In this document: one piece after another, positions 33,378-43,416 of the stretch
Layout: every line of letters starts with the position of its first letter
Position numbering within the stretch: the first letter of the stretch is position 1
NCBI GenBank assembly: GCA_028753945.1
Contig: JAPNXP010000001.1
Span: 5,322,501-5,386,500 of the forward strand
Length of the DNA stretch: 64,000 nt
Direction of reading: 5' to 3'
Source: Hexactinellida sp. DTS-2022
Taxonomy: Eukaryota; Porifera; Hexactinellida
Notes under the pieces: model-generated
What the model was told of the DNA's origin: nothing
The model's input: only the letters and a program-made list of their open reading frames with translations
Database searches by the model: none
Translations under genes and position numbers: made by a program

Positions 33378-36300
33378 ATGTCGAACTTGTTTGAACACTT
33401 CGACCATCTGTCTGTCCGGAGCGAGGAGGGGAGGAGAGAGGGAACTGGAGCCCTCACTGACTTCCTGCGCTCTGACTCAGCGCACGCTCTCACCTACAGA
33501 AACATAACTGCGTTCGAGTACAGCCTACAGCGGCTTGTGAAGGGTCTGTCTGCCTACCACGCCCCCACTCTACACGGCTACGCGACCTCTCTCGCATGCG
33601 CGCTGGACTCTCTGGAGACAGTCCAGCCCCACGCTGTGTACGCTCTCATTGAAGAGCATTTGGTGTCTCCCCCCAACGCTAGAGGCAGCGAGGCGAAGGG
33701 ATACAGAGTGGGACAGCTGTTGGCTCTCTCAGCGATATCTCGATGCGATAGGTTCTCTGCTACAGACTCGGGTCTCAAATCGCAGGTGTTCAGACTGCTC
33801 CTTGAGCTGTTCAGTCGGGACAGCTACCTGAGGACTGCCAGTGCTCAGGTTATATCGGACTCTGTCTCGTCTCTAGCTGCTCAGGAGCTCAGGCTAGTTC
33901 TCCCAATACTGACAAACAGATTGGAGAGCTCAGCACTACCAGACTGCTCTCCCGATACCCTGGCTATCCTATTCTCAGTCTGTGCTAAGTTCCCAGGGAG
34001 CAGACAGGCCAGCAAGCTCACACAGCACTGTGTGCAGACAGCCCGGCTGGACTCGCGAGAACACCTGACTTCCCTGTGTGATGTTGTGCTCGGATCCGTG
34101 AGCAGTCGCTACCTGCATCCCTCCCTCTCTCTCTCCATTGAGTATTTCCTAGCCACACAGCTGTTCCACTCCTTCTGGAGTCTCCTCGTAGAGGAAGGGA
34201 TATTTGAGATGGATTTGCATAGGAAGTGCACTGCGTTCGATCTCTTCTTCCTTTCTATAAAATCTGACCCTCCTCTCCCGCACGTGTTCTCCTCCCTCTC
34301 GCCCTCTCTCGTGCAGCTCTTCAAGTCAGCCGCGCAGACGGAGAGGGAGCCCCTGCACTCCAGGGGCCTCAGCACTGCCAGAGATATAGCGTCTCTCGTG
34401 AGCAGCAGAATAGTCTGCTCCCACACACGAGTGGCATTAGAGCTCTGCTTGTTCTCTCCTAACGTATCTCCTAACTTATCTATTCTCTACAGAGAGTCTC
34501 AGGTCCTGCCCAATGACGCTAGTGATACGCTGGAATTCATCCAATCAATATTCGAGTATTTTCTCAAAGAGACTGCGCTTATCCACTACCCACCTCCAGC
34601 AGTACACGTATCTGAGTTAGCGAGTCCTGTACTCGTCTCTCAGGACTACTCCTTATCCCTGGTCCTGGCGCTGTGTAGGAGAGGCCCCTTGAGCCCACAG
34701 CTCGAAGAGGCTGTTATTAAGTTTCTAACCACGCACGCCTACTTTATCCTGCATAGGAGCAGCAAGTCCTTCTTCCCTCCCAGCCAGCAGCCGCTGACCC
34801 AGGTGTCCCCGGAGATACGGGCCCGCTGCCGGGAGGTTCTCTTCCTGGCGCTAACGGAGTCTCTCTCGTTGCAGACTAGGAAGCTAGCCTACTTCTCTCA
34901 GTTGGGGTTTGCTGTCAAGTGGGCCCTGTCGCTGCTTGACAAACCTACCCACGCCACCCTCTGCTCAGACTCTGTCGACACGCGTGCGCGCGAGCTGCTT
35001 GGCAGAGTGCGCTCCCTGACCGCAGGCCTGGAGAGAGAGCTAGAGACAGAGGCAGCCAAGCCTCGCTCCGCCCTGCTCAGCTTGATACACTACTACAGTC
35101 TGCTGCTGCTCTCGGATCCTACTGCGCACACCAAGAACAGTCTCTCTAGACTAGTGCAGTGCTACGACACGCTAGCTCAGGACGCTATGCCAGATGGGGA
35201 GTCTGTGAGGGACCTGACCGCTGTTATTCTCAGTACCCTCTCTCACAACACGCAGCTCTCCCGCACGCTAGCTGAGATACTCTTTAGAAATATCGCTCCT
35301 TGTGTTACACGCGACGCAGTGCTGCTGCTGGCGGATGCGGCGTTCGATTTGGAGACACAGACACAGGAAGAGGGATCTGGAGCAGATGAGTCCAGCGAGT
35401 TGGGCTCTGTAGAAACGTCTGAGAATGGTACAGATGAGGAGACTGATGGAGAGAGAGACTTGAGTGTTGTAGATCGCGACTTGTTGTTCAAGAGAAATGT
35501 GTTAGCAGCACTGGGAGATACAGACCCAGACCATGGATCAGAGGCTGAGTCGCTAGATATGGATCAGGACGAGGAGAGACTGAAAGGAATAGACATGGCT
35601 CTCTCTGAGCTGTTCCGAGAGAAGCTCAAAACACAGAACCCGAAAAGATTAGAAAGAGAACGGGACATAACTTCCCTCCACTTCCGTATCCGGGCTTTAT
35701 CCTTGATCCAGATATTAATTGAGAAGCGCACAGACAGCCCTCTGCTCATATACCTAGTGGTACCAGCCTCTGAGTGTATCCTGTCTTGCAATAGGAATAA
35801 CAAGCTAAAGGAACTCAGCTCAAAGTTAGTATCGCTCTTCACTAAGAAACTATGTACAGTCAAATGCAAGCCAGACGTCAGTAGTGAGTTCATGTGTGTT
35901 GTTCTAAAGCGAGAATTCCATCTGGCTGTTTCCGCTGCTACCTTAGAGCTGGCTAAGGTAACTTCTTATGGAGTTAGTTTTATTCTAAAAACAATGAGAC
36001 GAGCTGATATGCTGGATGAATGTACAATAAAAGTGAGTGCGATTGTCGAAGAGTGTTTGAAACATTTTGCAGAGAAAAACCATGGATATCAGTGGAATAT
36101 ACCTTTCCTTAAACTAGTAGAATTCGCTCCCCTGATCGCTTGCAATATTGTCCCCAGTCTTATCGACATAATTAACGCAAATAATTACAAGTTTCAGACT
36201 AGGAAATGTGAAGAGATTCTGCAGTGCATCGTCCTATCTCCACAGTGCTCAGCTCCCCTACACTCTCACACGAAACAGCTGCACGCTCTCTACACTGGCA

Positions 36301-36608
36301 AGCTATACTCTGTCTCCTCTATTGAGAATGCTAGCTACTGTCAAACCGTACTATCCCTGGTGCTGCCCTACTGCCAGCTCCTGGCCGGGAGCAGAACTCA
36401 GTTCTCTGTCGAGGCTCTCTACGGAGAGACGGAACAGCTGATCGGACAGATTGCTGAGTCAGATAGGGTACTCAAGAGCCAGAGACTGAGTAGGACATGC
36501 GCCGCGCTAGCTAGTGCTCTGCAGGGAGACACTGGGAGATCCAGGAGGAAGAGAAACCGGCGAGCAAAGGGGGGAGGTGACCTCAAGAAAATACATTTAG
36601 TCAGTTAG
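33378..36608 (+). CDS. MYBBP1A / DNA polymerase V (Pol5) family protein
   Basis: A single exon of 1076 residues. The body is helical HEAT-like repeats, beginning with FEHFDHLSVRSEEGRREGTG and ALTYRNITAFEYSLQRLVKGL, the arrangement of the N-terminus of Pol5 and MYBBP1A. At about 664-750 there is an acidic stretch followed by the family-typical DMDQDEERLKGIDMALSELF and FREKLKTQ. The C-terminus is basic (GRSRRKRNRRAKGGG), a probable nucleolar signal. Despite the yeast name the family has no polymerase activity; it works in nucleolar ribosome biogenesis, rDNA transcription and, in vertebrates, binds the MYB regulatory domain. The protein is a little shorter than vertebrate MYBBP1A (about 1330). 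Start is the first Met, 20 bp after a TATA-like palindrome. Symbol given at family level. Confidence 0.8.
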   Translation: MSNLFEHFDHLSVRSEEGRREGTGALTDFLRSDSAHALTYRNITAFEYSLQRLVKGLSAYHAPTLHGYATSLACALDSLETVQPHAVYALIEEHLVSPPNARGSEAKGYRVGQLLALSAISRCDRFSATDSGLKSQVFRLLLELFSRDSYLRTASAQVISDSVSSLAAQELRLVLPILTNRLESSALPDCSPDTLAILFSVCAKFPGSRQASKLTQHCVQTARLDSREHLTSLCDVVLGSVSSRYLHPSLSLSIEYFLATQLFHSFWSLLVEEGIFEMDLHRKCTAFDLFFLSIKSDPPLPHVFSSLSPSLVQLFKSAAQTEREPLHSRGLSTARDIASLVSSRIVCSHTRVALELCLFSPNVSPNLSILYRESQVLPNDASDTLEFIQSIFEYFLKETALIHYPPPAVHVSELASPVLVSQDYSLSLVLALCRRGPLSPQLEEAVIKFLTTHAYFILHRSSKSFFPPSQQPLTQVSPEIRARCREVLFLALTESLSLQTRKLAYFSQLGFAVKWALSLLDKPTHATLCSDSVDTRARELLGRVRSLTAGLERELETEAAKPRSALLSLIHYYSLLLLSDPTAHTKNSLSRLVQCYDTLAQDAMPDGESVRDLTAVILSTLSHNTQLSRTLAEILFRNIAPCVTRDAVLLLADAAFDLETQTQEEGSGADESSELGSVETSENGTDEETDGERDLSVVDRDLLFKRNVLAALGDTDPDHGSEAESLDMDQDEERLKGIDMALSELFREKLKTQNPKRLERERDITSLHFRIRALSLIQILIEKRTDSPLLIYLVVPASECILSCNRNNKLKELSSKLVSLFTKKLCTVKCKPDVSSEFMCVVLKREFHLAVSAATLELAKVTSYGVSFILKTMRRADMLDECTIKVSAIVEECLKHFAEKNHGYQWNIPFLKLVEFAPLIACNIVPSLIDIINANNYKFQTRKCEEILQCIVLSPQCSAPLHSHTKQLHALYTGKLYSVSSIENASYCQTVLSLVLPYCQLLAGSRTQFSVEALYGETEQLIGQIAESDRVLKSQRLSRTCAALASALQGDTGRSRRKRNRRAKGGGDLKKIHLVS

Positions 36609-36948
36609 GTATTCTATATTTAGTTTATGAGGGTTTATATAGAATTATATTTCAAATTGAATTATCCAATCACACTGGAATTTCATCTCACCTTAAATAT
36701 CCCTAGATTCCCTACATTATTTTGTCAGGCCTTATATGACCTATTGGATAACCTCCATACTCTGGATGTGGACAGTTCGTTGCAGGACACATATCTACAT
36801 TGGTTTTTCATTGTATTCAATATAATTTTCGAAGAAGCGAGTTGCTTTTATTGAAAATATGATTATACTACTGTTATACTGTTAGGGTAGGATTTAGTCG
36901 TCCTTAAAATGCTATTAACTATAACTTGTACATATATACAGTAGAACC
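36609..36948. other. 3' flank of the MYBBP1A-like gene
   Basis: AT-rich; an open 75-residue stretch directly after the stop has no recognisable domain. Confidence 0.3.
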
Positions 36949-37120
36949 GAACCTCGTTAGTACGAACACGGTTAATACGAAATTCCGGTTTAATAATTAT
37001 TACACGAACACCATTTCAGTCCCCTTTCTTTTCAAACAAATAATTTGGGTTAATACGATTCCCAGATAATGCGAAGCATTTTGACGGTTCCCTGGTGTTA
37101 ATACTAAAGAGGTTCTACTA
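36949..37120. mobile_element. pogo-like MITE, about 172 bp
   Basis: CAGTAGAACCGAACCTCG and the inverse AAAGAGGTTCTACTA, flanked by TA. Interior GTTAATACGA-type repeats match 30305 and 31869. Confidence 0.65.
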
Positions 37121-37205
37121 ATAAGCGTCGATCCAGCTCTTAGGCCCGACAAATTTCAGAAACTTAAGTTATGTTCTACCAATCCCAAATTTTGTAGAAA
37201 ATTAT

Positions 37206-37595
37206 CAGGCTTGTCAAACTGACCTGAGTTTTGAATGACCTGAAGCAACTTTTGTTAAATACCTGAACTGACCTGACCGGAACAATATTTTTAAAGACCT
37301 GACCTGACTTAAACTGGGTTAACAATTAGGGAACTTTTGCCATAGCCTGGTGTTATCGTCATTTAGAAATGTCAATTACACATTTGGTAAATTATGTTGG
37401 TCATGAGAAACAGAACAGAACTACGTTTATCACACACTTGAATACTTAAATATCCTGATTGATGTGAAGACTTGATAAGGACCTAAAAATGTTCTGAAAG
37501 ACCTGTTTCGTAAAATATGTCCAGACCTGCTAATGACCTGAAAATGATCTGACCTGACCTGAGTTAACAATTAAAAGGAACTTTTGACAAGCCTG
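37206..37595. mobile_element. hAT MITE, 390 bp, exact 8-bp duplication
   Basis: AAAATTAT at 37198-37205 and 37596-37603. The ends CAGGCTTGTCAAA and TTTGACAAGCCTG are inverted. The interior repeats ACCTGACCTGA. Confidence 0.85.
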
Positions 37596-37603
37596 AAAAT
37601 TAT

Positions 37604-38113
37604 ACATAATAGCTCATAAGAGTGTTCTTACTGTTGTATCAAATTGTGTCTCAATTAGTTTTAGTATATAGGTTCACTGTGATTTCGATTACCGTCGAAA
37701 CCTCCAGGCCCCGTCAGCTATTTTCCGAAATCCAAAAAAGTTTGACTCTGTATAACTAATTGTCCTTAACAAAATGTTTCTATACAAATACCCTTCTTGC
37801 TTGGTTTATCAACTAAATATAGATTTTCCCCACAGTAAGCTTAGTTCGTATATATATACACGTAGTCATTAGCTTGTAATAAGGACTTTAGTTTATTTTT
37901 TACGAACACTTTTCGTATAGTTGGAATATTCCTAACTGATTATTATGAAGTAATATAAAGCACTATTAGTCTACTTCTACTGGGAAGAAAGGTTGCACAA
38001 TATCTCTTCAACATATTGTGACATTATTGAAATTCATTTATTTGAATGGTTAATCACCAATAATTATCACTATATAAACAACGATCAATCAATAATTTAA
38101 TCCAGACGTTATA
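37604..38113. promoter_or_regulatory. Upstream region of the caspase-like/SEFIR/death gene
   Basis: About 510 bp of AT-rich DNA with a TATATATATA stretch at 37849-37860. No immune-response element is convincing. Confidence 0.3.
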
Positions 38114-39808
38114 ATGGAAATGCTACAGAGTTTTTATATGAGCGAGTTGGGAGACGGCGGTGACTTTAAGGGGTTCTCAGTCCTAGCAGAAGGGCTCCAT
38201 CACATCGACGGAGCTAGCGAGCTAATCCCAAACAAAGCAAACCTCAAATGCATAACTTCTTCTCTGCAATCACTCGGGTTCACTGTAAGGGAGATAGATA
38301 CAACTAATTCAGATGAGAATTTTACTAATTTCGACGGTAGCAGAGCCGACAAGTTGCTCACGATAATACCTCGAGAAATAGAGATGTTTAAGCTCAACAA
38401 ACAGAACATAAATTGGTTTATATTCTACTTTACCGGTTTCATTAAGGACACCGATCTAATAATGCCCTGGGGTGTTACCAGTATAGTGCAGCTTGTGCAG
38501 GATATTAACGACCTACTAGCAGGGATCCCAAAAATGTTCCTCTTTGAATGTACCCATCTGTGTGGCCCTGATAGGAACTATGTTCCAGACATGCTCAACA
38601 GTATCTCTGGAGAGGACTACCTGCTCTGTTTCTCCACAGAGTACGGTTACAGCTCGTTCCACGCAGAGGTCTCCTGGTGGACAGACCACCTCAGCAAACA
38701 GCTGGTGAACAGCTGTAAGCTCAACTACTGTATGATAGAGTCTATGGACTCTCTCAGACTACAGTTCAACCAAACCAAATTCCCAATTAAAATAGGGAGT
38801 CCCAAGTTCATAGACCGTCTGTCAAGAATATTGAAATTCCCACAATTCGAGCCTATTCCAGAGCTGGAGCTGGCCATCCCTTGTCCGCTACAGAAATCTG
38901 TGTCTATATTTCTTCTGTGTGCTCACGAGGGATTCTCAGAGGGGGACCCTTACCTTATACGGCTAATAGAGATCCTCTATCAGTTGGGGTTTGCTGTCGA
39001 GAGCGACCTCTACTTCACACAGAGCAAGATGTCCCTCAACCAGTGGATCGTGAACAGCATTGAGGACTGCGATTACACTATGATAGTAGGCTCTCCCATT
39101 CTCAAAGCGCTCATGACTGATGGCACTAACCAACCGATTAGCCATGACAACCGCACTCTCTTCTTCTCGGGAAGTGTTGTGTATTCTAATCTGCTAAACC
39201 CACGCTTCACACAGAAGCTAGTACCTGTAGTGATACACGAGTACTACTTGACCTACAGCCCGGAGAGTTTGTTCCCGAGTCCTATCTACGGAAATGACGT
39301 GTATTATTTCAAAGACATTCCTGACTCGCCCGCGCATCTCCGCTTCAGCTTGCTCCCACCTGACTTCACTAAGGTGTTCTGCAGACTGAGAGGCATAAAG
39401 ATCGGGCCCGGCATGAAGAACCCGCTCTCCTATGTCGATGCAAACAGTGGATTCGTGCCACGTAAAATCATTAATTGTAGTATTGACCCGAATCTCACTA
39501 ATTACCTAAATGAGTTTATTGGTAACGAGATTGGAGAGTTGGCATGCGTTGTAAGTGAAGGGTTGCAGAAGAGCGAGTGGAAGTTCCTAGCAAGACAACT
39601 CGGCCTGAAGGAGAGCAAGATTAGCGAGGTTGAGTTCGATTGGGAGAGGGATGGGCTGCGGGAGATCAAGGTTAAGATGCTAGTGGCCTGGAAGAATCAA
39701 GACGAGAATGCTACTTATTTTAAACTTTGCAATGCACTGAAATTGATTCAATGCAATTCCGTTGTTGTGCAGGTGCACAAATTCATGGCTGATTTCTTCA
39801 GAAAATAG
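38114..39808 (+). CDS. Caspase-like, SEFIR/TIR-like and death-domain protein
   Basis: A single exon of 564 residues with three domains read by motif. Residues about 18-210 resemble a caspase p20 fold: KGFSVLAEG, LGFTVREIDTTN, a central strand WFIFYFTGFI, and GIPKMFLFECTHLCG aligned with the caspase KPKLF-QAC region. The catalytic His-Gly is replaced (FTGF at 106-109), while Cys146 is kept, so it is probably inactive. Residues about 260-400 look like a SEFIR or TIR domain: VSIFLLCAHEG, YLIRLIEILYQLGFAVESDL, LNQWIVNSIEDCDYTMIVGS. Residues about 470-562 are a death domain (SEWKFLARQLGL, then ISEVEFDWERDGLREIKVKM and the W-N--A helix). These modules are used in innate immune and cell-death signalling, so a cytoplasmic scaffold or adaptor is likely. 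The combination is unusual. The middle domain could be another TIR-related fold. Confidence 0.7.
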   Translation: MEMLQSFYMSELGDGGDFKGFSVLAEGLHHIDGASELIPNKANLKCITSSLQSLGFTVREIDTTNSDENFTNFDGSRADKLLTIIPREIEMFKLNKQNINWFIFYFTGFIKDTDLIMPWGVTSIVQLVQDINDLLAGIPKMFLFECTHLCGPDRNYVPDMLNSISGEDYLLCFSTEYGYSSFHAEVSWWTDHLSKQLVNSCKLNYCMIESMDSLRLQFNQTKFPIKIGSPKFIDRLSRILKFPQFEPIPELELAIPCPLQKSVSIFLLCAHEGFSEGDPYLIRLIEILYQLGFAVESDLYFTQSKMSLNQWIVNSIEDCDYTMIVGSPILKALMTDGTNQPISHDNRTLFFSGSVVYSNLLNPRFTQKLVPVVIHEYYLTYSPESLFPSPIYGNDVYYFKDIPDSPAHLRFSLLPPDFTKVFCRLRGIKIGPGMKNPLSYVDANSGFVPRKIINCSIDPNLTNYLNEFIGNEIGELACVVSEGLQKSEWKFLARQLGLKESKISEVEFDWERDGLREIKVKMLVAWKNQDENATYFKLCNALKLIQCNSVVVQVHKFMADFFRK

Positions 39809-40460
39809 AATGGGAAACATCAAGCATATACAATTGGATTTAAAGAGATTTGCATTATGTTGTATGCCAATTCTAATAGTCAATAAGTTTGTTTACATAT
39901 TTGTTCAGTTGGAGAATATTATATTTTTATTAGTAACAGGTGTAACAGTGAAGTCTGCTGATAAGAAAATTAACTTTAATTAATTCTCTATTAGAATCCG
40001 TAGGCATTACATAACTTCCATAAGGCATGGCAGTATATTTCCCTAACATTCGAATCGAGTGATAGTATCCAAGAAGTCATTCAGTTCGTCTGACTCTAGT
40101 ACTGATAAACATTCTAGGTATTTTGCACGTCTGTCATTGAGCTGAATTCTTTCTGGAATACTTCCTCTGCTCCCTTTGAATAATATAAAATGCGTATTAG
40201 CTTCCATTCTTATAATGGCTTAGAGCAAGCTTTCATTTAATCTATTTAATTATTTATTTTCCTGGTTTTTTCGTAGTGCGTAGTACATGTAATTTGGCTT
40301 ATATAGAGTATCTGATTCATATTGTATTTGTTGTAGGCTTACTATATTGAAAGTTAGTCTTGTCTAATCTGACTGAATAGTATTTATTAACTTTATAGGT
40401 TAATATTTAGCTGCACAACATCTTATATATTCTATCTAGTTCGCTTTTGAATACACAGAT
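39809..40460. other. Intergenic, no gene seen
   Basis: AT-rich. Short ORFs only. On the minus strand 40000-40230 is open in parts (a possible small 3' exon or coding remnant, not supported). Confidence 0.25.
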
Positions 40461-41761
40461 AATGCTCAAAAAATATTTACAGGTAATTATTTATTTGATG
40501 CCCTGTTGAGTTGATACTTTCCGGTTTAATTTAATTCATATATTTTGTAGGTTCTCTTGCTGTTGGGGATCTCGCTTGGTAAGTTATTTGTTATATTCTT
40601 TAAATCATAAATTTATTTATTATGGATATAATTATATTTTATTTATTCCTCTAGGCTCTCTAGTCAGCTCTGGAGATATTCAGTGTGGAGATTCAGATTG
40701 GTTATCGCAGGGGTACCTAACTGACTCTTGTTATTTCTGCAAAAGTTCTAATGAATTAGAGGCTTGGTGCACAAGTTACGAGTAAGTTAGCTCTATGTGT
40801 ACGTGTATACAATTTGAATATTGATAGTAATATTATGTCTACTGCCGCAATTTCGAGGAGCTGGGAGAGTATATTCGGCACTCGGCAGGGCCGTAGCTAC
40901 CAAAATCAAAGTGGTCAGGTTAATCTGATCCACCTGACCGAGTGGTGCCATATTGGGCAAATTCATCAACCAAAAGTGGTCAGGTTAAAACCTGACCAGT
41001 CGCTACGGCCCTGGTCTGAGACTTCTTGGCGCTCATGTTAAAAAAACTAATTTCGTGTTTTCAAATATTTCCAAATACTCGCACCTGCAATAGAATCAAT
41101 ATGCATTCCCATAAACATTACCCTGTGTTTACAGAGGTGGCGACATCATCGCACCGCTAGGGTGCTGTGACTTAGAGCAGGGCTACGGCTACGACTACCG
41201 AGACGAGATCCCCTCAGAGGTCTATGAGGAGCCCACTTGGGAAACAGACTCGGATGAATACGACGTGTATAACTACGAATACGATACAGACATCGGTGAA
41301 GAGTACAGCGGGTTTGATAACTATGAAGACTACGAATTCCCTGACCCAGCTGACTTAGAGGGGTTCTACAATTACGACTCTAGTGACAGTGACAGTGACA
41401 GCGACAGCGAGGACTTCCCAGGGTCTGACCTGAATGATGACGAGTTCGCAGGACCCATAACCAACGAGGAAATTGGAAGAAATCTTGTACTGCCGCTGTA
41501 AGTTCATCATAATTATTTTAATGGATTATTTGCCAATATTTTGCTCTTCCATTACATGTTTGGTTTATCCATCAACTCTTTTTCAGGCTGTTTGTCCCAA
41601 TTAAGGAGTGCCCTGTTTATTACACAAGTGAGATTATTTTAATTATTGACAATATATGTATATTACGGAGATGATTCTCTGGTATGGACAAAACACTCTA
41701 ATTTATCATTTTAATTATAGTCATTGGATTATTTATATCGATTGTTATTATTGTGAAGTAA
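40461..41761 (+). CDS. Acidic single-pass membrane protein, six exons
   Basis: Exons read as 40461-40481, 40551-40578, 40655-40781, 41135-41497, 41587-41627 and 41721-41761; all introns are GT-AG, phases agree, and the sum is 621 bases (206 residues). The two tiny first exons make a signal peptide (MLKKYLQ then VLLLLGISLG). A cysteine-containing segment follows (IQCGDSD, YFCKSSNELEAWC, LGCCDLE), then a Tyr/Asp/Glu-rich region with a DSDSDSDSDSED run, and a short membrane segment (YYTIIGLFISIVIIVK) ends the protein. No family recognised. The last exon could instead splice at GTGAA|GTAATT to the exon at 43417, in the right phase, joining this gene to the next. A hAT MITE sits in its third intron. 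Confidence 0.55.
40886..41013. mobile_element. hAT-like MITE in an intron, 128 bp
   Basis: The ends CAGGGCCGTAGCTACC and GTCGCTACGGCCCTG are inverted and the inside (GGTCAGGTTAATCTGATC) matches the element at 2039. No target duplication is visible. Confidence 0.7.
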
Positions 41762-43416
41762 TTATTAACTAAGAACCACAAATGTATTCCTTTATTCGTA
41801 CTATTACTTCGTTGGAATGTAGCACAGGACCATCGTGAAATTTTGTCATAAGTTATAATTATAAATTAATTAACTGAATTCATACTACAAGTGCCACTAA
41901 GTATTAAATGGCTTTGAAGGGAGCGATTAGTACACCTTTTTGGGGAATTAACTTACTGTAACTTAAGAATTACTTATACAGCGACCATCGGTGGCACCGA
42001 TCATCGGCGTTTGTTTTAAATAACCTGGCTAGTTTCTACCGATGGTGTTTTTTATAAACATAAAAAAACAATCGGTAGAAACTAGCCAGGTTTTTTAATA
42101 CAAACGCCGATGATCGCTGTATAAGTAAACTCTTAACTTAATTACTTTAAAAACTACGCAACTCAGACAACTATCTGAGTGACTACACACAAAGCATTAA
42201 CTCGATAATAGACAAATAGTTAATCTTTTCTGAGCATATTTAATATTCCTAAAAGATTCGTAATTCCACCTCATTTGTACACTTACGTTTTCTATTATAA
42301 ATTAAATAAATAATCTCAATACGTGTATGTTAGGTAGCATATCAATAGAACCATCAATTTGTTTGATATTACTCAATACAACATATTTATCGTTAGTATT
42401 AGTTGCTTTTGTCTGCAATATAATCAGTGTAAGATTATTAACCACATGTCTGAACTATTGCCTGTGATAAGAAATATTATAGGTTGAATAGATGATGCAT
42501 TGTATAAGTTTAATTTAATTAAAATGCTCAGATACTTACGGTTATAATTAATTTATTAAATTATAATCTATTTATGGAGTGTTCGTTCTCTCTCTTTTCA
42601 GTTTTATATTTGAAACAAAATATAAACAGTAGGCTACGAACACAGATAATGCCACCACACGGCCTTATTTGAATATACTTTCTGACTCATCTGTTTGGTC
42701 TAAAACATGGACACTACACAACCCATTTAGAATAATAGATTATTACTATATATTCTTTCTAGATTGGTGTTACTCGTATTTCCTTTGACACTTCTAATTT
42801 TACTACATTTACCCGATACTTTCATAAACAACTTAGTTTCCGACTGTGGTTAACATTTGTTGTTCGAAAAATGCTTTGCAATATATCATACTTGTTAGAT
42901 TGGAAACTTGAGCTTTACAAACAAAAGGAAGACTGTTATTGTTTGTGATATAAATGACGTCATATCTAAGAGATGATAAATGTTGTTTTTATATCTTCCT
43001 TTACATTTGACTCCTCGTCCCGCTATCTACATAGCATTCTAATAAGCCATTTAGTATTTACCCAGAAGTAGAATCTGTTCGTTTGTATTCTTTCATTCAT
43101 TACGTTGTACCTTATGTATACTACAGTACTGCTATCTAAATAGCGTCTTCTTGGCGGCGTCTTCTCAACCCCAATCAAGTGAGGGGCGAGAGCAACTTTT
43201 CCCCCAATATTCAATAAAATATCTACAGCGTGTATACAACATATGAAGTGATAAGTGTTTTAAGTACTCAGAATTATTATTAAATACACACAAATATTAT
43301 TAATTAGTGATTTAGAATGAATAGCCCATCCTATACGAATTCTCCCAACCCAGTTAACTAAACCTTATACTAACCCCCCTTCCCCAATATTTCTCGAATT
43401 ACGTCCATTCCTCTAG
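41762..43416. other. Large intron or intergenic stretch
   Basis: No coding segment recognised. Contains the hairpin at 41963-42136. The last 100 bases run into a plausible acceptor (CCATTCCTCTAG) of the next exon. No upstream signal-peptide exon could be assigned. Confidence 0.4.
41963..42136. mobile_element. Foldback MITE, about 170 bp
   Basis: TAAGAATTACTTATACAGCG on the left mirrors CGCTGTATAAGTAAACTCTTA on the right; inside, AACCTGGCTAGTTTCTACCG and CGGTAGAAACTAGCCAGGTT form a perfect inner stem. Confidence 0.8.

Noticed and set aside
34109-34426. Minus-strand ORF inside the MYBBP1A-like gene
   Set aside because: Shadow of the plus-strand coding sequence; no domain.
40000-40230. Possible minus-strand coding segment (EYSKGSRGSIPERIQLNDR-like reading)
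   Set aside because: A short open stretch with no domain, no start and no convincing splice partner.
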